Origin: a bacterium
GTDB lineage: Bacteria; Planctomycetota; JAFGQW01
Reading direction: 5' to 3'
Assembly: GCA_030426805.1 (NCBI GenBank)
Contig: JAUHXU010000005.1
Coordinates: forward strand, 186,001-250,000
DNA: 64,000 nucleotides
Of this stretch, positions 27,101-35,107 are shown one piece after another (position 1 is the first letter of the stretch; the number at the start of each line of letters is the position of its first letter). Below the pieces are notes generated by a model. That model made no database searches. It saw only the letters and a program-made list of their open reading frames with translations, and was not told the DNA's origin. The position numbers and the translations under genes were made by a program.

Positions 27101-27324
27101 AGCATGTCCTCGACGCCGTTGACCTTCTGCTCGATCGGCGTCGCGACCGACTCCTCGACGTCGAGGGCGCTCGCACCGGTGTAGGTCGCGCGGATCTCGA
27201 CCTCCGGCGGCGTGATCTCGGGATACTGCGCCATCGGCAGTCCCTGCATCGCGATCGCACCGACGAGTACGATCACGATCGAGATCACCATCGCGAAGAC
27301 CGGACGGTGCGCGAAGTAGGTCAC
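24136..27324 (-). CDS. RND multidrug efflux permease, HAE1 (AcrB-like) family
   Basis: Proton-driven inner-membrane pump of 1062 residues, close to the usual AcrB length. The GTG start overlaps the adaptor stop. The first helix follows FAHRPVFAMVISIVIVLVGAIA, then GLPMAQYPEITPPEV. The proton-relay helix shows GMLVDDAIVIVEAVSVHIEKG. The second half has MIFVFLILAALYESWSLPVSVLLG and LVMLIGLSAKNAILIVEFA. It works with the adaptor upstream and the channel downstream. Substrates cannot be predicted. Confidence 0.96.
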   Translation of the reverse strand: MTYFAHRPVFAMVISIVIVLVGAIAMQGLPMAQYPEITPPEVEIRATYTGASALDVEESVATPIEQKVNGVEDMLYMKSTNAGDGTLKLRVAFEVGADLDMSNVLVQNRLSEAQASLPDEVKRTGVTVKKALAFPLMIVSLYSPKGSFDNNFLSNYANINLVDAISRVRGVGQVNLFGGSDYAMRIWVQPDRLARLGMTVPEVIQAIRAQNVITPGGQLGGPPAPAGTEFTYTVRTSGRLSTPEEFGAVVLRSNEDGSQVRVRDVARVELGTQLYDSAGRFNGKECAAISIYQLPDANGLAVADEIRGLMAEMKTRFPDDLEYEVSLDTTSAVRAGIDEILVTLMQALALVILVVFIFLQSWRATLIPLLAIPVALVGTFAFFPLLGFSINVLSLLGLVLAIGMLVDDAIVIVEAVSVHIEKGMSPRDATVQAMREVGGPVVATSLILMAVFVPVGFMGGITGRLYQQFAITIAVSVAVSTINALTLSPALCALLLRPSSGSKGPLGKLFGAFNRLLDRATGGYVTIAGFFARRLLRSGVIIGLLIGATVLLGKGIPTGFVPEEDQGYLIVNVQLPDAASLQRTDAACRLAEAITMNTPGVAHCTTVTGFSLLSGSIAPNTAVLFVSLEPWADRPDRPAPAIVRDLNRQFAAKVPAGFLMALGPPPIPGLGTSAGFTLQLQDRSGGSPAFLAQQAKRFIEAATERPEIARAFTTYRASVPQVSVTLDTDKALKLGLSLDEVNQTLGAFLGGAYVNDFNRFGRLYRVYVQAEPEYRQQAEQLRLFFVTGPEGERVPLSTLVEVSPTAGPSYTNRFNLFRAAEISGVPAPGYSSDDALDALEEVAAKVLPPEMSYAWANMSYQERAAAGSASQTFILAMIFVFLILAALYESWSLPVSVLLGTPFAVLGSLLAIFLARLGSESYLNNVFAQIGLVMLIGLSAKNAILIVEFARARRMAGASAFDAALDAARDRFRPILMTAFSSLLGFLPLLVASGAGAEARKVIGMGVFGGLLAATLLGVVFVPMLYVLVETLRGGAKAAPATDDEPLVLDDKPDTAPTEGDA

Positions 27325-28460
27325 GGCGTCGGGGCTCCGGCCTGCGGGGCGACCGGTTCGACGGTCATACCGGGGCGCACGCGGTGCAACGCCTCGACGA
27401 CGACGCGCTCGCCCGCCTTGATCCCCTCGTCGATCGCCCACAGGGAACCGACGCGAGCGCCCGGCTTGACCTTGCGCACTTGCACCTTGTTCAGGCCGTC
27501 GACGACGAACACCTGATACGTCCCCTGCAGTTCGACGACGGCGCGCTGCGGCACCAGCGGCGAGTCCTTCTTGACCTCGAGTGCCGCACGGATCCGCGCG
27601 AACTGCCCGGGTCGAAGCGTCTTGTCCGGATTCGGAAACAGCGCCTCGATCGTGAGTGTCCCGGTGCGCGGGTCGATCTCCCGACCGGCGAGTTCGGCGT
27701 GGCCCTTGTGCGGGAACTTCGAGCCGTCGGCGAGGAAGAGGTCGAGTTTGCCCTCGCCCTCACCCTTTTTCTTCGCAGGACCGTTCGGCCCGAAGCGCCG
27801 CACCGCGTCGAGATACTCCTGCTCGGTGATCGAGAAGCGCACCTTGATCGGATCGAGTCGCGAGACGGTGTTCAGGACGACCGGGTTCGGATACTGGCCG
27901 ACATACTCGCCGGGCTTCGCCTCCGAGATCCCGATCAGCCCCGCGATCGGACTCGTGATCTTCGTGTAGCCCAGCTCGATCTTCGCGTTGTCGACGCTCG
28001 CCTGGGCCGCCGCGACGACACCCTTGGACGCCTCGAACTCGGCGACCGCGTCGTCGAGCGTGCGCTTGCTCAGCGCGTCGATCTTGACGAGCGGACGAAC
28101 GCGCGCGAGGTTGCTCTCCGCGCGAACGAAGCGGGCCTTCGCCTCGGCGAGCTTGCCGTCGGCTTCGCGCACCTTCGCCTCGAACGGCGTCGGGTCGATC
28201 GTGTAGAGGAGTTGCCCCTTCTTCACCGGCTCGCCCTCGGCGAACGCCATCGAGTCGAGCACGCCGTCGACGCGCGCGCGAATCGCGACGTCCACCGCCC
28301 CGGCCGTTTCGCCGATCGCCTCGAGCCACACCGGCACATCGCGGGTGACGACCGCGGCGACCGGGATCTTGGGCGGTGCGGGCAGTGCCGGCGCCACCTC
28401 GGGCTTGCACCCGACCACGGCGAGGAGCGCGGCGGCGGCGAGGATACGCAGCGTAGGCAT
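27321..28460 (-). CDS. RND efflux periplasmic adaptor (membrane fusion protein)
   Basis: A 379-residue lipoprotein (lipobox AVVGC near residue 18) of the HlyD/AcrA family. The biotinyl-lipoyl part reads AIRARVDGVLDSMAFAEGEPVKKGQLLYTID; a helical hairpin follows at about 90-165, then the beta-barrel with LNTVSRLDPIKVRFSITEQEYL and PGQFARI. It links the pump to the outer-membrane channel. It is first in the four-gene minus-strand unit, all members overlapping by 4 bp. A TAGAAT -10 box lies at 28498-28493 and a GAGAGAGG ribosome-binding site just before the ATG. Confidence 0.94.
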   Translation of the reverse strand: MPTLRILAAAALLAVVGCKPEVAPALPAPPKIPVAAVVTRDVPVWLEAIGETAGAVDVAIRARVDGVLDSMAFAEGEPVKKGQLLYTIDPTPFEAKVREADGKLAEAKARFVRAESNLARVRPLVKIDALSKRTLDDAVAEFEASKGVVAAAQASVDNAKIELGYTKITSPIAGLIGISEAKPGEYVGQYPNPVVLNTVSRLDPIKVRFSITEQEYLDAVRRFGPNGPAKKKGEGEGKLDLFLADGSKFPHKGHAELAGREIDPRTGTLTIEALFPNPDKTLRPGQFARIRAALEVKKDSPLVPQRAVVELQGTYQVFVVDGLNKVQVRKVKPGARVGSLWAIDEGIKAGERVVVEALHRVRPGMTVEPVAPQAGAPTP

Positions 28461-28536
28461 GCCGAACCTCTCTCGGAAAGCAGACGTCGGGGATTCTACG
28501 AGACCGGGGTCCCGAGGGGCAACCGCCGCCTTGCGT

Positions 28537-28905
28537 CTATGGCTCCGACGCCGGGCCGCGATAGACGCAGGCCGACGTGCACGTCTCGGCGACGACGATC
28601 CGCGACAACGCTGGCAGCACCGGCTCGATCCGGGCCCACAACCACTCGGCGATGCGCTCGCTCGTCGGGTTCTCGAGGCCGTCGATCTCGTTCAAGTAGC
28701 GGTGATCGAGTGCGTCGATGACCGGCTTGGCCGCGGCGCTGACGTCGGCGTAGTCCATCACCCACCCGAGCGCCGGATCGACCGGTCCTTCGATGTGCAC
28801 CGCGACCCGAAAGCTGTGGCCGTGGAGCCGCGCACACTTGTGATCCTCCGGGACGTGCGGCAGTCGATGGGCGGCCTCGAAAGTGTAGTGCTTGACGAGT
28901 TCCAT
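28537..28905 (-). CDS. queD: 6-carboxytetrahydropterin synthase
   Basis: Second step of queuosine/7-deazaguanine synthesis: converts dihydroneopterin triphosphate to 6-carboxytetrahydropterin. The protein has 122 residues. The zinc-site histidines are in FEAAHRLP and LHGHSFRV, with the catalytic cysteine in KCARLHGHS. VMDYADVS and DHRYLNEI are also conserved. It lies 5 bp after queE, so the pair forms a unit. Confidence 0.93.
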   Translation of the reverse strand: MELVKHYTFEAAHRLPHVPEDHKCARLHGHSFRVAVHIEGPVDPALGWVMDYADVSAAAKPVIDALDHRYLNEIDGLENPTSERIAEWLWARIEPVLPALSRIVVAETCTSACVYRGPASEP

Positions 28906-28910
28906 CGCGA

Positions 28911-29591
28911 TCAGACGCCCTTCGCGTCGGGAGGCCAGATGAACTTGTGCATCTGCAGCTGGAAGCGGACGTCGAGCCGGTCGGCGAGAAGCCACTCGAC
29001 GACGTCGCGCCGATCGAGCGCATCGAACGCGGTCGAGAGCAGCACCTCGCACCGTTCGGTCAGCCGGTGCCGGACGATCACGTCCCGCGCGTAGTCGTAG
29101 TCCGCGCGGCTCGCGAGCACGAACTTCACCTCGTCGTGGGGCCGCAGCCGATCGAGGTTCGGCCAGTGGTTGCGGTCGGCCATGCCCGAGTCCGGGCACT
29201 TCACGTCCAGAATGATCCGCACGCGCGGATCGACGTCGGCGGTGTCCTGCGCGCCGGAGGTCTCGAGCAAGACCTCGAGCCCGTGGTCCGCGAGCGCGCG
29301 CAGCAGCGGGATCGTCGCGCGCTGCGCGAGCGGCTCGCCGCCGGTCACCTCGACCAGCGGCACGCCGAACGCGACCGCCCGGCCGACGACGTCGTCCACC
29401 GCCATCGACTCGCCACCGTGGAACGCGTATTCGGTGTCGCACCAGACGCACCGCAGCGGACAGCCGGTCGTCCGCAGGAACACGCACGGCCGCCCGGCGA
29501 ACGTCGACTCCCCCTGCACGCTCAGGTAGATCTCGTGCATCCGGATCGTGTCGACGCGGGTCGACGAAGGCGTGTCGGCAGGTGCAGGCAT
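28911..29591 (-). CDS. queE: 7-carboxy-7-deazaguanine synthase
   Basis: Radical SAM enzyme that turns 6-carboxytetrahydropterin into 7-carboxy-7-deazaguanine; up to 226 residues. The [4Fe-4S] cysteines are in GCPLRCVWC (a C-x3-C-x2-C spacing), preceded by YLSVQGES and followed by VTGGEPLAQ. The start could be ATG 29591, with a GATAGT box 6 nt before it, or ATG 29540 (MHEIYLSVQ), which is closer to the usual N-terminus. Together with queD it covers two of the steps toward preQ0; queC and folE are not in the window. Confidence 0.92.
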   Translation of the reverse strand: MPAPADTPSSTRVDTIRMHEIYLSVQGESTFAGRPCVFLRTTGCPLRCVWCDTEYAFHGGESMAVDDVVGRAVAFGVPLVEVTGGEPLAQRATIPLLRALADHGLEVLLETSGAQDTADVDPRVRIILDVKCPDSGMADRNHWPNLDRLRPHDEVKFVLASRADYDYARDVIVRHRLTERCEVLLSTAFDALDRRDVVEWLLADRLDVRFQLQMHKFIWPPDAKGV

Positions 29592-29700
29592 GCGGAACTA
29601 TCGAACCGCGCGCCGAGCGGGGCAAGGCGGCCGGCCCCCCGTCGAGCCCGCCGTGTCCCGGATCGCGATCCACCGGGCGTCGCCAACCGCCCGGTTCGGC

Positions 29701-29756
29701 TTGTCCGCCCCCTCGCGATTCGCTACTGTCAATGGATACCCCAGCCTCCGAAAGGA
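29701..29756 (+). promoter_or_regulatory. Promoter and ribosome-binding site of the 594-residue protein
   Basis: TTGTCC at 29701-29706 and TACTGT at 29724-29729 are separated by exactly 17 nt, a good sigma-70-type promoter. A start point near 29736 would leave the ATG at 29732 outside the message. That favours the in-frame GTG at 29768, which has AAAGGA (29751-29756) 11 nt upstream. Confidence 0.55.
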
Positions 29757-29767
29757 CACGCGTTCCC

Positions 29768-31552
29768 GTGCCGTATTCCCTGACCGCCGAGCACCAGCGC
29801 CGGGATCGAATCGCCCAATGGGCGTTCGACACCCGGACGATCCTCGCCCGCTTCCACCTCTGGCTCGAGGACGTCGACGTCACGTGGCTCCGCGGCAACC
29901 AGGAGCGCGGCTTCTCGTTCGCCGAGGACCAGCTCGAGCGAGCACTCGTCGCGGCGACTGCGGTCACCGCGCTCGGCACGTATCTCTTCGGCCGCTACGG
30001 CGAGGGCCAGGACCAGCCGAAGCCGGTGCTCAACGCGGTCAAGAAGGACGCCGACGCGATGAGCTCCTACGCGATGTCGGAGGCGCTCTGGTTCCTGTCG
30101 CGGAGCCTGCCGGAGAACCACGCGATCATGGTGTGCCTGGGCGAAGGGCTCATGCCGAAGGCCGGCGAGACGCCCGAGATGGGCGCCAACCCGCTCTTGG
30201 GCTTCGGCCGCGTCTACGCGCGCCCGATGGTCGCGAAGTTCCTCGACAAGCGCGTCGCCCGGCTGATCAACGACCCGACCTACTCGTGGGATACGTTCTT
30301 CGACGAGATCAACGAGGCCGGCGTGCGGATCTGGGGTGCGGCGATCGACACGCTCGAAAACACGAGCCGCTTCGCACAGGGCGCGACGACCGGGCCGATG
30401 ACGGTGATCCACCTGTTCGACCAGCCGCTGCGCATCACGCAGCCCTACGAGGGCTACATCGGCAACCTGTTCATTCCGAAGGCGGTCGCGAACGAAGCGG
30501 CCGATCGCGCGGTGTTGCTCGACTTCCACACGCCGCGCGCGAAGCTCCTCGAGATGATCCAGGCGACCTATCCCGGCACCGAGCCACAGAACGTCCACGT
30601 GTGGACATTGCGCGGCAAGTCGCGCACGGAGCGCCTCGGCCCGCTGTGGAACGAATGGACCGAACTCGGCGCGCACATCATCGATGACGGTTGGGTGTTG
30701 CCGAACGGCAAGGAGGCGTTCGCCGACTCGGGCACCTACGCGCCGATCCACGCGTGCGGCCAGTGGACCGACGACGACGGCGCGTCGCACGTGCTGATCT
30801 TGGACGGCTACGCCGCGTCGGCCGAAGCGGTGCAGGCCGCGACGCTCGCGCCGAACATCGGCCTCGACCACTCGATGGTGATGTACACGAGCAAGTTCAA
30901 ACTGCCGTGCCACCGCGAGCGCCACGTGATGAACCTCGACCCGGAGGCCGACGACTTCGCCGCCGCGCTCGCGAACGTGTTCGAGCGCGACATGGACGCC
31001 GAAGAGGTCGACGAGTACCGGCAGAACATCCGCGACGCGCGCGACGCGAACTTCACGCTCGGCAAGCGCATCATCACCGCCGACGATTTCTTCCCGAAGA
31101 AGTACTGGCGCTGCCTCGCGCTCGCCGGCTACATGCTGCCGGATCCCTACTCCGCGATCGAAGGCGTGGAGAAGGTGCGCGACGACGTCTACCGGGTGAG
31201 CGTCCGCGCGACGACCGCCGCCGGCGATGCCCGCGTGGACCTGACGTTCCGGCTGACCGAGAGCATCGACGTGCTCAACCTCGTGTTCAACCCGTTGCTC
31301 GATCGCTTCTGCGCCGGCGAGGACTACACGCAGCGCGCGGTGAAGATCTCGGACTCCGGCCGAATCCGCAACGAACTGCAGACACTCGCGTCGCAGGCGC
31401 TCGAGTTCTTCGGCGAGAACGGGATCCGCGTCCACTTCGATCGCATCCACGACGACTTGATGTCGCCGGAGAAGCGGGCGAAGATCCGGGAAGTCCTGGA
31501 GTGGTACAAGGCGAACTACCCGGTCTGGTTCAAGTGGCTCGAACTCGTCTGA
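29768..31552 (+). CDS. Unrecognised conserved-looking 594-residue cytoplasmic protein
   Basis: I do not recognise a family. The protein is soluble, rich in tryptophan, aspartate and glutamate, with no signal peptide or membrane segment. The first 130 residues look helical (FDTRTILARFHLWLEDVDVTWLR, then QERGFSFAEDQLERALVAAT). The middle is alpha/beta (MTVIHLFDQPLRITQPYEGYIGN, then VLLDFHTPRAKLLEMIQ) and includes FADSGTYAPIHACG and TSKFKLPCHRERHVMNLDPE. The C-terminal 150 residues resemble a second alpha/beta unit ending in EWYKANYPVWFKWLELV. Codon use matches the neighbours and the gene stands alone with its own promoter, so it is real. It could be an uncharacterised enzyme; no motif proves it. 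Confidence 0.7.
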   Translation: MPYSLTAEHQRRDRIAQWAFDTRTILARFHLWLEDVDVTWLRGNQERGFSFAEDQLERALVAATAVTALGTYLFGRYGEGQDQPKPVLNAVKKDADAMSSYAMSEALWFLSRSLPENHAIMVCLGEGLMPKAGETPEMGANPLLGFGRVYARPMVAKFLDKRVARLINDPTYSWDTFFDEINEAGVRIWGAAIDTLENTSRFAQGATTGPMTVIHLFDQPLRITQPYEGYIGNLFIPKAVANEAADRAVLLDFHTPRAKLLEMIQATYPGTEPQNVHVWTLRGKSRTERLGPLWNEWTELGAHIIDDGWVLPNGKEAFADSGTYAPIHACGQWTDDDGASHVLILDGYAASAEAVQAATLAPNIGLDHSMVMYTSKFKLPCHRERHVMNLDPEADDFAAALANVFERDMDAEEVDEYRQNIRDARDANFTLGKRIITADDFFPKKYWRCLALAGYMLPDPYSAIEGVEKVRDDVYRVSVRATTAAGDARVDLTFRLTESIDVLNLVFNPLLDRFCAGEDYTQRAVKISDSGRIRNELQTLASQALEFFGENGIRVHFDRIHDDLMSPEKRAKIREVLEWYKANYPVWFKWLELV

Positions 31553-31591
31553 GTCGACGACACGAAGACCGCTCGAGTTCGCACCCCTCCG

Positions 31592-31623
31592 CGACCGAAG
31601 GCTGACAGGACCGAAGGTTGACA
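31592..31623 (+). repeat. Short direct repeat upstream of the metalloprotease gene
   Basis: GACCGAAGG followed by CTGACA or TTGACA occurs twice in tandem (31592-31606 and 31609-31623). The second copy contains a perfect TTGACA (31618-31623), but no matching -10 box follows at 16-18 nt, so a promoter is not claimed. The remainder of the 114-bp gap shows nothing else. Confidence 0.4.
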
Positions 31624-31666
31624 CGACGCCGGCGCCACCCGCGCGCCGGCCGACGGGAGGGTATCG

Positions 31667-34216
31667 ATGCGCCGGATCCGCCGCGCCGTGATCGCCACCG
31701 CACTCGCGATCGCCGCGATGCTGCCGTTCGCCTGCAACCGCGGTGGCTCGAGCAGCTCGCCGCCGGACTTCGCGCTGTCGACCGACCGCGCGACCGTGAC
31801 GATCTATCCGTCGGCCCTCCGCACCGTTCAGGTCGGCGTGTCGGCGTTCGGCGGATTCGTGAACGACGTGACGCTGTCGGCCCTGAATCTGCCCGCCGGC
31901 ATCACCGCGACGTTCACGCCGCCGATCGTGCTCGGCGCGCAGGGCACGAGCCTGCTCACGCTCACATCGAACGGGTCGCCGACCCTGACGACGGTCGACG
32001 TGACGATCCAGGGGACGAGCGGCACGATGACGCGCGCGGCGATGGTCGCGCTCACGGTCACGCCGGCGCCGGCGCAGCGGTTCACGCTCGCCGCGAATCC
32101 GACGCAGGTGAGCGGCACCGCCGGCGGCGGGCAGGTCGCCGGGATCTCGATGCAGCCGGTCGGCGGCTTCACCGGCGACGTCGGGCTGTCGCTCACGGCG
32201 CCCCCCGGGATCTCCGGCGTGTTCAACCCGACGACGATCGGCACGACGAGCAGCATCTCGACGCTGTCGCTGTCGTTCGACCTCGGCCTCGCGGCGGGGA
32301 CCTACCAGCTCAGCGTGCACGGGATGAGCGGGTCGATCGGCGACACGATCGTGATCCCGGTGAGCACGAGCGCCGCGCCGACGGCCAACGGCATCACGGT
32401 GCAGGTGACCGACTACGGCGCGACGCTGCCGGGCGGCACGACCGCGGTGCGTGTCGGGCTCGACCGCGCGTTCGGCGTCGTCGGCTCGGTCTCGCTCGCG
32501 GCGGCCGGGCTGCCGCCGGGCATCGCCGGCACGTTCGCCGACGACCCGTGCCCGGTCGACGGGACGACGCTCGCGTTCAACGTCAACAGCTCGGTGGCGC
32601 CGGGCCTCTACCCGGTCACGATCAACGCGACGTCGACGATGAACAGCGGCAGCGCGGGGATCGTGCTTCGCGTCGCGAACCCCGCCTCGCAGCCCGATGC
32701 GTGGGTGAGCCGCGTCGAGGTCGGCCAGACGCTCTTCGGCAACGCGGTGCGCCTCGTCCCGGACAAGGGCGCTCTCGTGCGGGTTCACGCGCTCGCCGAT
32801 CGCCCCGGCGTCGCGAGCCCGGTGCTGCGCCTGACCGCGACCAGCGGCGCGACGACGCTCGGCACGATCGCGCTCACCGGCCCGGGCACGATGCCGACGT
32901 CGGAGCAGCCCGCGTCGCTGTCGCTCTCGTACCGAGCAGCGCTCCCCACCGCGTGGGTGAAGCCCGGCTTGTCGCTGCTCGTCGAGATCGATCCGGCGAA
33001 TGCGCTCGCCGAGCGCGACGAGACGAACAACACCGCGACGCTCGTCCCCACCGTGTCGGCCGACACGACGCTGAACCTGACCGTCGTTCCGATCGTGCTC
33101 GACAGCCGCACGGGCAGCGCCCCCGGCGTGACGACGGCGATGATGGAGCGCTGGCCGATCAAGACGCTCAACCGTACGGTCCGCGCGCCGTATGCGGTGA
33201 CGTCGGTGCCGCGCGTGCTCGCCGACGGCACCGGATGGACCGAGGTGCTGGAGGAGATCCAGCAGCTGCGTGCGAACGACCAGTCCAACGACTTCTACTA
33301 CGGCGTGATGGACGTGAACTACGGCTCGGGGGTCGCCGGGCTCGGCTATATCGGTTTCCCGGTGTCGATCGGCCGCGACGACGACATCGAGACCGCGGTG
33401 CACGAGCTCGGTCACAACTTCGGGCTGCGCCATGCGAACTGCGGCGGCGCCGGCGGGCCGGACGTGAACTACCCGTATCCCGGCGCGCTCGCCGGCAGCT
33501 GGGGCTACTCGCCGTCGGCCGGGGCCCTTCGCTCGCCGTTCACCTGGTTCGACACGATGGGCTACTGCGGCCCGGAGTGGGTGTCGGACTACCACTACAA
33601 CCGCGTGCATCAGTTCTTCGCGCCGGGGGACGGGCCGGGCGTCGCTCCGCGTCGGAGCGCATCGGCCCCGCAGCCGGTGACGTTCGTGCACGGCACGATC
33701 GTCGACGGTGAGGTGCGCATCGCGCCGCTGTTGCGCGGGGTCGGACGCGTGCCGTCCCCGCTCGACGTCGACCCGAACGCGATGCACTGGCTCACGCTCG
33801 CCGGCGACGCCGGCACGCGGTCGATTCCGTTTGCGCCACTCGCGATCGGCTGCCTGCCGACCGGTAGTGCGCAGCACTTCGCGGTCGCGGTCCCCGACGT
33901 CGGCCGGGTTCGTGCGCTGCACATCGACCGCGCGAACCGGCGACTGCTCGACCGGGTCGCACCGGCGACCGGCGGGCTGCCGAAGCGCCGGCCGTCGATC
34001 GTCGAGTCCGCCGGCCGCCTGGTCGTGCGCTGGGACGCCGCGACGCACCCGCTCGCGACCGTGACCCACGTCGGCGAACGCCGCACGACGCTCGGTCTCT
34101 GGCGACGCGGCGGCAACGCGACGTTCGATGCGATCGCGCTGCCGAACGGCGGCGCGATCGAAGTGCAACTCGCCCGCGGCCTGCAGACCGAAGTAGTGAC
34201 CCTGCCGCGCCGCTGA
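31667..34216 (+). CDS. Secreted zinc metalloprotease lipoprotein with Ig-like repeats
   Basis: An 849-residue exported protein. The signal peptide ends at a lipobox-like LPFAC (cysteine near residue 24). Three related beta-rich repeats of about 90 residues follow (around 30-310), each with a GGF.(N/G)DV.LS...PPGI pattern, then a CARDB-like segment ending PANALAERDETNNTATLVP. The peptidase domain has the zinc motif HELGHNFGLRH at residues 579-589 and a later Met-turn candidate in FDTMGYCGPEW. The last 200 residues are beta-rich. It probably degrades extracellular protein. A GGGAGGG ribosome-binding site lies next to the ATG. Confidence 0.87.
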   Translation: MRRIRRAVIATALAIAAMLPFACNRGGSSSSPPDFALSTDRATVTIYPSALRTVQVGVSAFGGFVNDVTLSALNLPAGITATFTPPIVLGAQGTSLLTLTSNGSPTLTTVDVTIQGTSGTMTRAAMVALTVTPAPAQRFTLAANPTQVSGTAGGGQVAGISMQPVGGFTGDVGLSLTAPPGISGVFNPTTIGTTSSISTLSLSFDLGLAAGTYQLSVHGMSGSIGDTIVIPVSTSAAPTANGITVQVTDYGATLPGGTTAVRVGLDRAFGVVGSVSLAAAGLPPGIAGTFADDPCPVDGTTLAFNVNSSVAPGLYPVTINATSTMNSGSAGIVLRVANPASQPDAWVSRVEVGQTLFGNAVRLVPDKGALVRVHALADRPGVASPVLRLTATSGATTLGTIALTGPGTMPTSEQPASLSLSYRAALPTAWVKPGLSLLVEIDPANALAERDETNNTATLVPTVSADTTLNLTVVPIVLDSRTGSAPGVTTAMMERWPIKTLNRTVRAPYAVTSVPRVLADGTGWTEVLEEIQQLRANDQSNDFYYGVMDVNYGSGVAGLGYIGFPVSIGRDDDIETAVHELGHNFGLRHANCGGAGGPDVNYPYPGALAGSWGYSPSAGALRSPFTWFDTMGYCGPEWVSDYHYNRVHQFFAPGDGPGVAPRRSASAPQPVTFVHGTIVDGEVRIAPLLRGVGRVPSPLDVDPNAMHWLTLAGDAGTRSIPFAPLAIGCLPTGSAQHFAVAVPDVGRVRALHIDRANRRLLDRVAPATGGLPKRRPSIVESAGRLVVRWDAATHPLATVTHVGERRTTLGLWRRGGNATFDAIALPNGGAIEVQLARGLQTEVVTLPRR

Positions 34217-34232
34217 TCCGACCGCGCGCAAT

Positions 34233-34642
34233 CTCGGTCTCCGGATCGAGAGCTTTCGGGGACCTTCCCGTCCGCCCTGTCCCCGCCGACATCGACCCAG
34301 GCCACAAGGGTGCGATCGACGTCGACGGCGACAGTGCTTCGGGGAAGGCGGCCGGCCCCGTTGGGGGTTTGAATGCGCTTGGCGGGGCCTGAACGTCCGT
34401 ATTCGGGCGTTGATTGCACTTGGCGGAGGTTGAGCGTCCGTTTCGTCTGCGTTAGGCCGGCCGGACGGACGTTCGAGCCCCGCCAAACGCATGGAACCCC
34501 CAATTACGGACGAAACACAGCCGCCAAGCGCATCGACCGAACGCGCGGCGGGTCGCTGCCGCGGATTTGACGCGAAAATGGGACAGCTCCGCCGCAGCGA
34601 GCTCGCCGCCTCCCCGGAGAGAGCTCCGAGCCGGAGGTCGAG
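34233..34642. repeat. Nested palindromic intergenic element, copy 1 (CGTCCG type)
   Basis: Non-coding. The core has four 26-nt units: two forward at 34374-34399 and 34415-34440, two inverted at 34466-34491 and 34507-34532. Gaps are 15, 25 and 15 nt. Each forward unit starts TGCGCTTGGCGG or a near variant and ends CGTCCG. Outside the core, CTCGGTCTCCGGATCGAG (from 34233) is mirrored by CTCCGAGCCGGAGGTCGAG (to 34642). Between outer arm and core on the left only there is a further inverted pair around 34278-34334 (CTGTCCCCGCCGAC against GTCGACGGCGACAG). It begins 16 bp after the metalloprotease stop. Confidence 0.8.
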
Positions 34643-34676
34643 GCTGTAGTCCGCCGCGCATTCTCCACCCAGCAAT

Positions 34677-35038
34677 CTCGGTCTCGGGATCGAGAGCTCC
34701 GGGGAGAGGTGGCCGGGGCCTGCAGGGTTTGAATGCGCTTGGCGCGCGGATTCTGCACCATTCGCGCGGCATCCATGCGGGTCGCGGGCAGATGTTGCAC
34801 CAAGGTGCATCGAAACCGCCGCCAATGAACGGCATCGGGTGCAGAATCACCGCGCCACGCGCACGCATCGCTAGAATCGGTGCAGAACCGACCCGCCAAG
34901 CGCAGCAAACGAACGCACGGCGGGGCGCTGCGGCAGATACAACGCGAAGCTCGCCGCCTCCCCGGAGTGCCCCTCGCCGTCGGCGTCGGCCGCACCCTGC
35001 CAGTGCCGGCGTCGGCGGGTTCCGAGCCGGAGGTCGAG
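34677..35038. repeat. Nested palindromic intergenic element, copy 2 (CTGCACC type)
   Basis: Lies 34 bp after copy 1. The core units are forward at 34734-34759 and 34776-34801, inverted at 34838-34863 and 34879-34904, with gaps of 16, 36 and 15 nt. The forward units begin TGCG and end TGCACC. The central gap holds an extra degenerate inverted unit (34804-34829). The outer arms CTCGGTCTCGGGATCGAGAG (from 34677) and TTCCGAGCCGGAGGTCGAG (to 35038) match copy 1. The inner hairpin layer is present on the right only (about 34974-35019), the mirror image of copy 1. The rest of the gap to the sigma-factor start is featureless. Confidence 0.8.
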
Positions 35039-35107
35039 GTCGGCGCCTTGCCCAAGAAAACCGGGATCGGGTAGAGGGATCGGGGCGGGCGGCCGTCTTG
35101 ACGGGCG

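Noticed and set aside
31618..31646. A promoter at the perfect TTGACA before the metalloprotease gene
   Set aside because: The sequence 16-18 nt downstream is GC-rich with no -10 match.
34374..34532. Integron attC sites or a CRISPR array for the 26-nt units
   Set aside because: No RYYYAAC/GTTRRRY core sites, no integrase or cas genes, and the units are inverted in pairs rather than tandem with unique spacers.
29729..34825. A 1698-codon open frame on the minus strand, and other long open frames such as 12247-15501 and 15413-17635 (minus)
   Set aside because: They run antisense to clear genes, are dominated by Arg/Ala/Gly/His as expected of shadow frames at high GC, and have no family motifs outside the parts that belong to real genes.
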